From a candidate division FCPU426 bacterium (GTDB lineage: Bacteria; Oederibacteriota; Muellerivitia; Muellerivitales; DAHXKG01), in contig DAHXKG010000001.1 in assembly GCA_027366525.1 (NCBI GenBank), positions 186,001-250,000 of the forward strand: 64,000 nt of DNA, given 5' to 3'. Positions 46,674-54,843 of this stretch are shown here, piece after piece; position 1 is the first letter of the stretch, and every line of letters starts with the position of its first letter. The notes under the pieces were generated by a model that saw only the letters and a list, made by a program, of their open reading frames with translations, ran no database searches and was not told the origin of the DNA. The translations under genes were made by a program, and so were the position numbers.

Positions 46674-48032
46674 CTAAGCAATAGCTGCCCGAGTTCGTAA
46701 CTGTAAAGCTGAATAACGCAACAAAGCAATTCCGATTCCACGTGCTAATAAAATCACTACAATTAATACCAATGGAGAAATTCGGGTATATAAAAATACA
46801 CCAATCGGAAGAGCAATTAACATACTAATCTGAATAAAAGCCGTAGTTAAAGCAATCACTGCTGCACGATCAGATTCTTCAATTAAATTCATAAATACCG
46901 GAAAATTCAATGGGTAAACTAAACCACTTGCTATAGCTCCCAATATTGTGGCAATTAGCGAAAACCATATTGATTCGCCATATATTCCTATCCCAAAAAA
47001 GGTGAACGACAAAAATGAAAAGAATTGATCCAATCCTAATATGGAAAATATTTTTTTTTGATTTAAATAAGGGACAACCAGAATCATTGTCGCTAATGAA
47101 ACCCATGCGCCCGCTTCTGCAAGTGCAGAAATAGTCGAATCATGAATTTTTAAAAATTGGACTAAATACAACGATGAATAAATTAGCCAGATCGAAGTAA
47201 CCCATTCTTCAATCACTTTAGATGCCAACAAGCTACCTGTTCCTTTAACTTTAAAAAAACGATGCATTGAATTTCGATACTTTTCTAAAGCTTGTTTTAA
47301 ATTTTCATACCAATGATTAAGGGATTTCATCTTAGGTGCAACATTTGGTAAAAACTTCCATCGAACAACCAATGCAACTACTAAAAAAACCAAAAACATT
47401 TCAAACATATCTCGTTCTGCAAAAATTAAACCACACTTGTGTACCCAATATCCTGCTAATAATGGAAGAAAAAAAACTGATGGAAGAATATTAAATATTT
47501 GAAATAATGCAAAAATCCTTGGACGCGTGTGTGGTCGTGTACCCTCGACTAAAAAACACATATAGGATGAATTCCCTAAAGAATTCAGTCCGAATAAAAG
47601 CTGCGCCGCAATACACCAATATGCATTTAAAGCAAATGCCATAAAAAAAACCAAAGATCCCCAACTAATAATATCAAAAATCATCAATGTTCGTTTAGGA
47701 CCCCAAATTTCCGATAAATATCCGCCTACTAAAAATCCGATCAAACTTATAAATCGAACAATTGTCATCGTCATTCCTAATTTCCAATCAGAAACACCCA
47801 TAGCTACCATATATAAGTTTGAATAAATAGTCACCATCGCCAATGGAATATTCCAGAGGATACCTGAATAAATCGTTACTGCAGGACTCCGATCTAATTT
47901 CCGAAAAAGATGCCCAATTTCTAATTTTTGACGCTGAATTAAATATTTTGGAACCTTCCATAAGTAATAATTCATTTTCATTCGTATCAATGAAGTATAT
48001 TGATCAATATTTAAAAAAGAGAATTCAAACAT
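46674..48032 (-). CDS. Major facilitator superfamily transporter
   Basis: This 452-residue protein has twelve predicted membrane helices. The MFS motif A-like loop is GGYLSEIWGPKRTLM between helices 2 and 3, and a long charged cytoplasmic loop separates the two halves. The start ATG has GGAG 6 bases upstream. Substrate unknown. It lies 34 bases after rimI and is followed by the GRP-type transporter. Confidence 0.82.
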   Translation of the reverse strand: MFEFSFLNIDQYTSLIRMKMNYYLWKVPKYLIQRQKLEIGHLFRKLDRSPAVTIYSGILWNIPLAMVTIYSNLYMVAMGVSDWKLGMTMTIVRFISLIGFLVGGYLSEIWGPKRTLMIFDIISWGSLVFFMAFALNAYWCIAAQLLFGLNSLGNSSYMCFLVEGTRPHTRPRIFALFQIFNILPSVFFLPLLAGYWVHKCGLIFAERDMFEMFLVFLVVALVVRWKFLPNVAPKMKSLNHWYENLKQALEKYRNSMHRFFKVKGTGSLLASKVIEEWVTSIWLIYSSLYLVQFLKIHDSTISALAEAGAWVSLATMILVVPYLNQKKIFSILGLDQFFSFLSFTFFGIGIYGESIWFSLIATILGAIASGLVYPLNFPVFMNLIEESDRAAVIALTTAFIQISMLIALPIGVFLYTRISPLVLIVVILLARGIGIALLRYSALQLRTRAAIA

Positions 48033-48066
48033 ATAAACTCCAATTATCTTACAACCTACTAAAGCG

Positions 48067-48507
48067 TTATTCGATTAAGTCCCGATACATAACCCACGCA
48101 TCTTCTCCCGTATCAGCATAGTAACCTTTCCGAATGGCTACCAATCGAAACATACACTTTTCATAAAGATGTTGCGCTATTTGATTGCTTGCTCTAACTT
48201 CTAATGTCATCAACCGTGCCCCTCTTTTCCTTGAAAATTCAATACAAAAGGCTAAAAGGCGAGTCGCGATTTTTTGATTTCGATATAAAGAATGCGTTGC
48301 CAAAGTAATAACATGAGCTTCTTGCGGCGCTTCCCAAAATCCTATATACCCTGCAATTTGTTGATTCTCCACCGCTACAAAATAAAAAGCCAAGGATCGA
48401 CCTAATTCTTCTTCAAATAACTCTTTGGTCCACGGAGACGGCATTGACTGATTTTCAATATATATTACTTGATCCAAGTCACTTAATAGCATGGGACGAA
48501 TTTCCAT
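48067..48507 (-). CDS. rimI: Ribosomal-protein-alanine N-acetyltransferase RimI
   Basis: This is a 146-residue GNAT acetyltransferase. The acetyl-CoA loop is LYRNQKIATRLLAF (about 79-92), preceded by AHVITLATH; MTLEVRASNQIAQHLYEKCMFRLVAIRKGYY matches the RimI C-terminal signature. It overlaps the tsaB stop by one base (TAATG). A tsaE-tsaB-rimI order is common in bacteria. Confidence 0.92.
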   Translation of the reverse strand: MEIRPMLLSDLDQVIYIENQSMPSPWTKELFEEELGRSLAFYFVAVENQQIAGYIGFWEAPQEAHVITLATHSLYRNQKIATRLLAFCIEFSRKRGARLMTLEVRASNQIAQHLYEKCMFRLVAIRKGYYADTGEDAWVMYRDLIE

Positions 48508-49193
48508 TAAGCATTCTCATCGGCTGCTGGAATACGAAGATAAATTGGTTGAAGTGTTTCCAAGGAAGGGCGTTCACCCGATTTCCACCGCTGATATGCC
48601 AGTCGCGCAATACTCGATGCCGAAGGACGATGTAGCTGGGTAAAAGCTAAAATTCCGCGAGACCCTAAATTGATACGCAATTCTTTTTCATATTTCACTG
48701 CACCAGGCCCTACTAGCCATACCCGATCCTTGAATAATGTATTGAGTTGTTGAATGGGCCAAATAGCTGGTGGGCCTAGAGAATAAAACGCATCTTTTTC
48801 CACTTGATAATGTCCAACAAAGCATTCATTACGCTGAGCATCAATTAGGCAAAGAACCTCACCTTCTAACCCTGCATGACAAAAATTTTCAACAAGTCCA
48901 TCCAGAGTGGATATGCCAAACGCATATAGCTGGGAGGGTAATCCTAACCCTAGAGCTGTTGAAATTCCTACACGAATTCCGGTAAAACTTCCCGGTCCTA
49001 CCGAAACTGCAACAACTGATAAATCAGACGCCGTAAGTGCTTGTTGTTTTAAGAGTTCTTCTAATGCCGGAATTAACGCTGAGGCACTATCCAATTCACT
49101 TGGCAAAGAAATAAAACCCACTTCTTCTCCAGAAATCAAGTCAAGAAGTGCAACGCTACCTGGCAAGGTTGATACTTCTATTGCGGCCAACAA
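48507..49193 (-). CDS. tsaB: tRNA threonylcarbamoyladenosine biosynthesis protein TsaB
   Basis: TsaB is the ASKHA-fold scaffold of the TsaBDE complex that makes t6A37. It has 228 residues. Signatures are IEVSTLPGSVALLD (5-18), SVGPGSFTGIRVGISTALGL (about 64-83) and CLIDAQRNECFVG. The start is a TTG (49193 or 49190); no ATG fits. It overlaps tsaE by 16 bases. tsaD is not visible here. Confidence 0.94.
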   Translation of the reverse strand: MLAAIEVSTLPGSVALLDLISGEEVGFISLPSELDSASALIPALEELLKQQALTASDLSVVAVSVGPGSFTGIRVGISTALGLGLPSQLYAFGISTLDGLVENFCHAGLEGEVLCLIDAQRNECFVGHYQVEKDAFYSLGPPAIWPIQQLNTLFKDRVWLVGPGAVKYEKELRINLGSRGILAFTQLHRPSASSIARLAYQRWKSGERPSLETLQPIYLRIPAADENA

Positions 49194-49654
49194 CGCATTA
49201 ATTCCTCTATTCGAGCGGATTGTTCCTCATCCATTGCTAAAAAAGTTAATCGGCGTTGATTTTCAGAAACCATTTCAAATTCTACCGATAAAGTTCGTTG
49301 CGGAAATAGATTTTTAAATTTATTTCCCCACTCAACTAATATAACTCCTTTTTTTTCTATCCATTCCATCCATCCCAATGCCTCTACTTCATCCGATGTT
49401 AAAAGTCGATACCAATCAAAATGATACAAGATAATCGTCGGACATGGATAAATATTTTGCAAAGCAAAAGTAGGTGACGTCACCTTTCCAGAAAACCCCA
49501 ATCCTTTTGCAAATCCTTGAACAAAAACCGTCTTCCCTGTACCCAAATCTCCTGATAAATTCCAAATCTCTCCTGGGGAAGCCTGGGCTCCTACTATTGT
49601 TCCCAATTCAAATGTTTGTTGTTCATCCGTTAATACAAAACTAGTTGTGATCAA
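49178..49654 (-). CDS. tsaE: tRNA threonylcarbamoyladenosine biosynthesis ATPase TsaE
   Basis: This P-loop ATPase resets the TsaBD complex. It has 158 residues. The Walker A motif is LSGDLGTGKTVFVQGFAKGLG (from about residue 33), followed by VTSPTFALQNIYP and HFDWYRL; VEWGNKF near residue 107 is the family WG motif. The start is TTG at 49654; the ribosome site is weak. It is first in tsaE-tsaB-rimI. Confidence 0.94.
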   Translation of the reverse strand: MITTSFVLTDEQQTFELGTIVGAQASPGEIWNLSGDLGTGKTVFVQGFAKGLGFSGKVTSPTFALQNIYPCPTIILYHFDWYRLLTSDEVEALGWMEWIEKKGVILVEWGNKFKNLFPQRTLSVEFEMVSENQRRLTFLAMDEEQSARIEELMRCWPQ

Positions 49655-49703
49655 TTTTCAACCCTAATAGAAAATGTTACCGTTCGAATTGATTTAAAAA
49701 AAA

Positions 49704-49934
49704 TTATAGTTTAATAATTCCTGTTAGATTTAAAAAGTGATAAGCAAGAAGCAAGATCATACTTATCAAATACACTCTTAAGATAATCAGCGATAATCGT
49801 ACCGTAAAAGTCATCTTCATGGGTTCAAAATTTGAAAGATCTTTTTTCTGTTCTGGTTGATCATCCAGTGGATGAATTACCACATAGGACTGTTCATCCG
49901 AGTGTTCCTTTTTAAACAAATCGCGTGATTTCAT
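49704..49934 (-). CDS. Small single-pass membrane protein
   Basis: This 76-residue protein has an acidic N-terminal half (residues 1-40, with EHSDEQSYVVIHPLDDQPEQKKD) and one C-terminal membrane helix (about 46-68). No family was recognised. It starts 16 bases after the Nramp-like gene in the same direction, so it may be a partner or assembly factor of that transporter; that is inference from position only. A ribosome site AAGGGA precedes the ATG. Confidence 0.55.
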   Translation of the reverse strand: MKSRDLFKKEHSDEQSYVVIHPLDDQPEQKKDLSNFEPMKMTFTVRLSLIILRVYLISMILLLAYHFLNLTGIIKL

Positions 49935-49950
49935 AAGTCCCTTTTCAAAA

Positions 49951-51273
49951 TCAAGAAGAAAATAATTGAGGTAATACTACTTGAACGGCCAATATTATCG
50001 AAAGCGCAAAAAGACCAATGATAATCGTCCAATTAATCCAGTTATTCCAAGGACGATTTACAAATTCATTTCCTAATAACTCCCGATCATTTAACAACAA
50101 TTGTAAAAAAATCATTGATGAGGGTAACATAATTCCAGCAAGTACTTGAACGGTCATAATAATGAGTTGTAACGGCGCTTTAGGGATTAGGACCAGGCCT
50201 GCCGCGGCTAGTACGCCCAAAATATAAATCAAATAAAATCCAATAGCTTGTTTAGGTTTCAATTCTAAACCAGTAGGCCAATTCATCACTTCAGCATAAG
50301 CCCATGCACTTGAAAGCGAGACTGCCGTAATACCTAAAATTGAGGCATTACATATTAAAAGCAAAAGTCCGCTCTTTACAATGGTTCCAAAATATGCCCC
50401 TAAACTAGTCGCCATTTGAGCTGGATTTTTATAAACATATCCAATTGCACTATGAACTGCCATGTATCCGACAATCATCATGCACCCGGCAACAATAATA
50501 GTAAAAATAGCTCCAATCATTGTATCCAAACGTGCATAACCTAAATCACTAAACCTCAAGCGTTTATCCGCAACACAACTTTGCTGAAAAAAGAGCTGCC
50601 ATGGAGCAATGGTCGTTCCTACGACAGCGATCACTAAAAAGATATAACTTGATGTTATGCCTTGCCCTGAGGGAAAAAATGAAATCGCTGCAGGAGTAAT
50701 TTTCTCAAAAGAGAACCCTAAGCGAATTGCATAAATAATCCATGCAATATCTAGCAAGCATAAAAAAACAGTAATGCTTTCCCAGCGTCGATAACTCGCT
50801 GTTAAAACCATAATAATCGTTCCAACTGCTACAAGTGGTACGGTAATATCTGGCGATAACTTCATTTGCGAAGTGGCCAAGTTAATACCGGCAAATTCTG
50901 TTACTAATGTTAAAAAATTTAGCAACTGTAAATCAAAAACTGAAAAACGTCCCCACCATTTTCCAAATCGCCGATAAATCATTGTGGCGTGACCCTTGCC
51001 AGTGGCAATACCCAATCGGGCAACCATTTCTTGAGAAAAATAGGTTATTGGTAGCAAAAGAAGCAAGACCCAGAGCATATGCAAACCATACTGAGCACCA
51101 GCTTGCGTATATGTTGAAACTGCTCCTGCATCATTATCGGCTTCCATGACAATAAGCCCTGGTCCAAAAACAACCAAAAACAACATAATCTTTTGCATCC
51201 ATCGATAACGCGTTCGAATCACAGTTGATGGTTGATCTACACGATCCGGAATTTTATTCGATTTTTCTTCCAT
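49951..51273 (-). CDS. Nramp-family metal transporter, non-canonical
   Basis: This 440-residue protein has about eleven membrane helices and the Nramp (SLC11) LeuT-like fold. TM1 reads GPGLIVMEADNDAGAVSTYTQAGAQYG; the metal-site motif DPGN is D48-A49-G50-A51 here, so Pro and Asn are both Ala. In TM6 the usual Met-Pro-His is IAPWQLFFQQS, with Ala for the metal-coordinating Met. The Asp is kept. Similar loss of the Met is known in Nramp-related Mg transporters. Substrate selectivity is therefore probably not that of a classic Mn/Fe importer. It is followed by a small membrane protein. Confidence 0.85.
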   Translation of the reverse strand: MEEKSNKIPDRVDQPSTVIRTRYRWMQKIMLFLVVFGPGLIVMEADNDAGAVSTYTQAGAQYGLHMLWVLLLLLPITYFSQEMVARLGIATGKGHATMIYRRFGKWWGRFSVFDLQLLNFLTLVTEFAGINLATSQMKLSPDITVPLVAVGTIIMVLTASYRRWESITVFLCLLDIAWIIYAIRLGFSFEKITPAAISFFPSGQGITSSYIFLVIAVVGTTIAPWQLFFQQSCVADKRLRFSDLGYARLDTMIGAIFTIIVAGCMMIVGYMAVHSAIGYVYKNPAQMATSLGAYFGTIVKSGLLLLICNASILGITAVSLSSAWAYAEVMNWPTGLELKPKQAIGFYLIYILGVLAAAGLVLIPKAPLQLIIMTVQVLAGIMLPSSMIFLQLLLNDRELLGNEFVNRPWNNWINWTIIIGLFALSIILAVQVVLPQLFSS

Positions 51274-51755
51274 AATCTAAATTCCACTCATTCTAAAATT
51301 CAATAATTCAACACTCGCTTTAAAAACCTATTATGAAAGGAGTTTGAAATTAGCTCACTTAGTTATTTAAAAATGCTCTTAATAAAACTGAGTACCAAAG
51401 AGAACTTACTGAAAAATTTTTATTCAGTTTGCTAATGTCAACCATCTTTTACCGATAAGACTTAAGAAAGCTGCTACTTTACCTGCCCTTTGAATAAGGG
51501 CAACTTCTATCTGAAATTGGTGCACTGAAGTTCTAGAGTTTCTGCGTTATTTCATCTCAATATGCGTATAAAAGTATATATTCTTGCATGTGTATATACT
51601 CCTAGTATTACAAATCTGTCAATAAAATTAAAAACAATTGTAACAGTTCGTTCCATTTGGAAGCGACCCCAAATCCTTTTGAGATGGCACCCGGAATATT
51701 TTTTGAACTTCCCAATCAAGACTCGTGGAATCGCTCATCCGTCTCCATTACTTAA
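51274..51755. other. Non-coding stretch upstream of the Nramp-like gene
   Basis: This is about 480 bases without a convincing gene. A short perfect hairpin, TGCCCTT-TGAAT-AAGGGCA (51484-51502), lies in it but has no T-run. From about 51640 the sequence becomes visibly richer in G and C than the rest of the window and remains so through the SRPBCC gene, suggesting acquired or decayed DNA. The Nramp promoter should lie next to 51274, but no clear boxes were found. Confidence 0.45.
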
Positions 51756-51923
51756 CCCCAGCGTAATCTTGTTGGGTTTATTTTTTGGGGGCCAACTGTC
51801 GCACTGCCTATTATTCTTGGTATAAGTCCATCGCTTGACCAGCATGAGCGACGCGTTTTAAAAATCAAACTAAGTGAATACCTTGAGCTTAGTTTGATTT
51901 TTACTGCAATCTTAGGCATGTGA
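51756..51923 (+). pseudogene. Possible MarC-like membrane protein fragment
   Basis: The 55-codon open frame has no start codon and ends in TGA. Its translation contains WGPTVALPIILGISPSLDQ and HERRVLKIKLSEYLELSLI, which resembles the N-terminal part of MarC-family proteins (a P-TTVALFLGLAGN-like segment followed by an Arg-rich stretch and a second helix). Upstream, a different frame (51562-51825) reads NPSVILLGLFFGG, so the gene looks broken by a frameshift. The match is by eye only. It may be a remnant rather than a gene. Confidence 0.3.
51859..51903. repeat. 16-bp perfect inverted repeat with 13-base loop
   Basis: TAAAAATCAAACTAAG (51859-51874) and its exact complement (51888-51903) enclose a 13-base loop. 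It overlaps the MarC-like frame. The arm ends in a T-run on the plus strand, so it could act as a rho-independent terminator for plus-strand transcription, though no upstream plus-strand gene is evident. Confidence 0.6.
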
Positions 51924-51970
51924 CATTGCTATTTGCAGAGCCACGTCGCAGGATCTAAGTCTAGACTAAA

Positions 51971-52465
51971 TTAAGAGTGGGTGAGTCGGCTCTTCCTAGA
52001 AGCGTTCTGTGGAGCACCCTTTTCTTTCGGATCGGGCCGACCCTTGCCAGTTTCAATAAAGCGTTTAAGACTCTCTGTGATGTAGTAATTCCATCCCTTG
52101 GAACACTGCTCATAACATTCAATTTTGGGTTGGAGACCTCGATGGGTAAATTTCAGTTCGGTTTTCTCGCCCTTCGTTGTAATATTGAAGATAATATCCG
52201 TATCCGCCCACTCGGCATGATCCTTGGCAAAACTAATATAGCTTTTGGTCACATGCCAGACAACCTTGGCTCCTGGAATCAACTTAGTAATTTTTTGAGT
52301 GGTCCTGTGGATGTCCCCGTGCTGATAGGTAAATTCAGCACCTAATTTATCACTTTCACCGGCTATGCCTTTGCCCCACCACCCTCGAACATTAGTGATG
52401 GCTTTGTAAACTTGTTCTGGGTTCTGATCAACCATACAAACAATGGTAAAGTTTTTATTTTTCAT
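51971..52465 (-). CDS. SRPBCC/AHSA1-like domain protein
   Basis: This 164-residue soluble protein has the START/SRPBCC fold of AHSA1-type proteins: an N-terminal strand and helix (FTIVCMVDQNPEQVYKAITNVRGWWG), an inner strand with KVVWHV, and a C-terminal helix (EQCSKGWNYYITESLKRFIETGKG). The last 17 residues are a basic tail. Its codons and base composition are clearly less AT-rich than its neighbours, so recent transfer is likely. Ligand unknown. Confidence 0.8.
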   Translation of the reverse strand: MKNKNFTIVCMVDQNPEQVYKAITNVRGWWGKGIAGESDKLGAEFTYQHGDIHRTTQKITKLIPGAKVVWHVTKSYISFAKDHAEWADTDIIFNITTKGEKTELKFTHRGLQPKIECYEQCSKGWNYYITESLKRFIETGKGRPDPKEKGAPQNASRKSRLTHS

Positions 52466-52580
52466 AATAGCTTTTGTGTCAAGGTTTCAATAGTTCAAGA
52501 CTAATAAATTGATTCTTCGATTGCAAGCCTTTCGACATTATTTTTTAATCGGGCTCTAAAATTGATTGATGCAATGACCT

Positions 52581-53585
52581 CTATTCATTCGCCTGGAAAT
52601 GATCGAACCCCAATGCTTTAAGTGGACTACGATGCCCTTTCATATCAATCCAAGAAACACCTTGAGACTTTGGAAGAATACGACCAATGGATTTACATGC
52701 AATTCCTGTTTGAGGAACCAATTCATTTAAAACTTTTGAAATTTGTTGAGGTGAAACAGTAAACAGCAATTCATAATCTTCTCCCCCATGAAATACTAAA
52801 TCCGTTATTTTATAAAAATGTTGGTTACAAAATTGCTGTAATTCCGTGGATGTTGGGAGTGCTGATTCATGGATTTCCGCTCCAACTCCTGATTCCTGAC
52901 AAATGTGGTGAATTTCACTTGAAAGCCCATCTGAGATGTCAATTGCTGAATGGGCCAATTTATATTGAGCTAAATAGCGTCCCACTTCACATCGTGGACT
53001 TGGTGAAAGATGTCGTTGAATTAAAAACTGTTCTTGTTGATTAAATGTTTTTTTAAAATTTTCTTCTAACAATTTTAATCCAGCCGATGAATCCCCTAAG
53101 GTGCCTGTCACAAAAACAGCATCGCCTACTTGAGCCCTGCTGCGCTGCAAAGCTTTCTCTTGCTCAACCCACCCAATCAAAGCAATATTAATGACCCAGC
53201 AAGGGCTTTTCACCGTATCCCCACCTACCACTGAAACACTAAATTTTTTTCCGATTTCTTCGATCCCACTATAAAAGTCCAAAATCATGGCTTTAGAACA
53301 TCCCACTGGAATCCCCAAAGAAATCGTTGCCGCTACCGGGTGTGCACCCATCGCCGCACAATCGCTAATATTGACGGCCATCGATTTTACGCCTAATTGC
53401 TTTGGAGTTATCCAATCCATACAAAAGTGAACTTTCTCAATCAACATATCGGTAGTAAAAATCAAATCTTTTTTTAAAAATGATTTCACAATAGCAGCAT
53501 CATCCCCAATACCTAAAAGGATATCTTGATTTCTGATTTGGAGATGTTGACGGATTGCTTGGATCAATTCAAATTCACCGAACAT
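52581..53585 (-). CDS. thiL: Thiamine-monophosphate kinase
   Basis: ThiL makes thiamine diphosphate from thiamine monophosphate and ATP. The 334 residues are normal. Signatures: GIGDDAAIV (about 24-32), a TDMLIEKVHF segment, VNISDCAAMGAHPVAATISLGIP, VVGGDTVKSP, VTGTLGDSSAGL, DISDGLSSEIHHIC and a GGEDYELLFT loop. The ribosome site AAGGGA precedes the ATG. It follows argJ by 23 bases in the same direction. Confidence 0.96.
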   Translation of the reverse strand: MFGEFELIQAIRQHLQIRNQDILLGIGDDAAIVKSFLKKDLIFTTDMLIEKVHFCMDWITPKQLGVKSMAVNISDCAAMGAHPVAATISLGIPVGCSKAMILDFYSGIEEIGKKFSVSVVGGDTVKSPCWVINIALIGWVEQEKALQRSRAQVGDAVFVTGTLGDSSAGLKLLEENFKKTFNQQEQFLIQRHLSPSPRCEVGRYLAQYKLAHSAIDISDGLSSEIHHICQESGVGAEIHESALPTSTELQQFCNQHFYKITDLVFHGGEDYELLFTVSPQQISKVLNELVPQTGIACKSIGRILPKSQGVSWIDMKGHRSPLKALGFDHFQANE

Positions 53586-53608
53586 AAAATTTCCCTTTTA
53601 TCCAAGGA

Positions 53609-54811
53609 TCAAGTTGTATATCGCCCATTAATCTCGATATAGTTTGTACCAAGATCGCAAGTATAAATTTCCGCTTGTCCGACCCCCAAATTCAATTGAA
53701 TTTCAATTGTTATTTCTTTTTTTGAAAAAAGCTTTCTCAGTTTTTCCCGTTCCCAGCGAACTGGCTTACCACCATTGAAAACCAGATATTTCTCAATTCG
53801 AACCTTCGTTTGCATTTCCTGAATATCCGCTCCAGAATATCCAACGGCTGCTAAAATTCTTCCCCAATTTGGATCTCCTCCAAAGAGGGTGGTTTTTACT
53901 AATAATGATTGCGCCACTGCCATCCCAGCTTGGCGTGCTTGAGCAGGCGTTTTCGCCTTTTGAATTTTAATGGTAATAAATTTAGTTGCCCCCTCCGCAT
54001 CACGAATAATATCGCGAGCCAGCTCTAAGCAAATATTTTCTACTGCACTGCGGACTTTAAACAAATCGGAATCCTTCGATGACACAATTCGAGTATTGCC
54101 AGAAGCACCATTGGCTAAACCAATCACGGTATCATTGGTTGACGTATCTCCGTCCACGGTAATACAATGAAAACTTTTTTCAATCGCTTCATGAATGATT
54201 TGACGCCACAGAGCTTGTTGAATATTAAGATCGGTCATCAGGTAAACGAGCATGGTGGCCATAGCGGGATGAATCATGCCGGAGCCCTTGGCAATTCCTA
54301 AAAATTTAACCTGCGTCCCATGAATATTTACCACTTTCGACTGGATTTTAGCTTTTTGGTCAGTAGTCAAAATCGCGTGAGCTGCTGCGAATCCTCCAGC
54401 GGGAGATAAAGAGGTTGTTAACAGTTTAATGCCTTGAAAAATTTGTTTCATTGGCAACGGTACACCAATTACTCCTGTTGAATGAAATAAAATTGATTTA
54501 GAAGGAATACCCAATTGTTGAGATACCCATTGAACTCCCGACAACACATCCTGCATGCCGCGCGTTCCAGTTAAACAATTAGCATTTGAAGCATTAATTA
54601 AAATAGCTTGGATAGGTTGTTTTTCGTTTAATCGTTGTTCCGTATGTCTGGCTGGTGCAGCTTTAACCCGATTGGTGGTAACCATCCCTGCAGTTGCTGC
54701 CGGAAATGATGAAAATAATAGCGCCATATCCAACTTGCCATTTTTTTTCAACCCTGCATGAACTCCCGCCGCAGAAAACCCTTTTGGAAGTTGAACTGTT
54801 CTTTTATGCAT
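53609..54811 (-). CDS. argJ: Bifunctional glutamate N-acetyltransferase / amino-acid acetyltransferase ArgJ
   Basis: ArgJ recycles the acetyl group in arginine biosynthesis and, in bifunctional forms, also acetylates glutamate. The ATG at 54811 is chosen because AAAGGA lies 7 bases upstream; the open frame continues further up without a ribosome site. It has 400 residues. Autocleavage into two chains should occur at Ala-Thr in MATMLVYLMTD (Thr186). Other signatures are LINASNANCLTG, GSGMIHPAMA, VDGDTSTNDT and GGDPNWGRILAAVGYSG. No other arg gene is in the window. Confidence 0.95.
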   Translation of the reverse strand: MHKRTVQLPKGFSAAGVHAGLKKNGKLDMALLFSSFPAATAGMVTTNRVKAAPARHTEQRLNEKQPIQAILINASNANCLTGTRGMQDVLSGVQWVSQQLGIPSKSILFHSTGVIGVPLPMKQIFQGIKLLTTSLSPAGGFAAAHAILTTDQKAKIQSKVVNIHGTQVKFLGIAKGSGMIHPAMATMLVYLMTDLNIQQALWRQIIHEAIEKSFHCITVDGDTSTNDTVIGLANGASGNTRIVSSKDSDLFKVRSAVENICLELARDIIRDAEGATKFITIKIQKAKTPAQARQAGMAVAQSLLVKTTLFGGDPNWGRILAAVGYSGADIQEMQTKVRIEKYLVFNGGKPVRWEREKLRKLFSKKEITIEIQLNLGVGQAEIYTCDLGTNYIEINGRYTT

Positions 54812-54843
54812 TTTTAATCCTTTAATAATAAATGAATACTCCC

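Noticed and set aside
51562-51825. 87-codon plus-strand frame as an intact gene
   Set aside because: It has no ribosome site and is mostly not protein-like; only its end fits a frameshifted MarC-like fragment.
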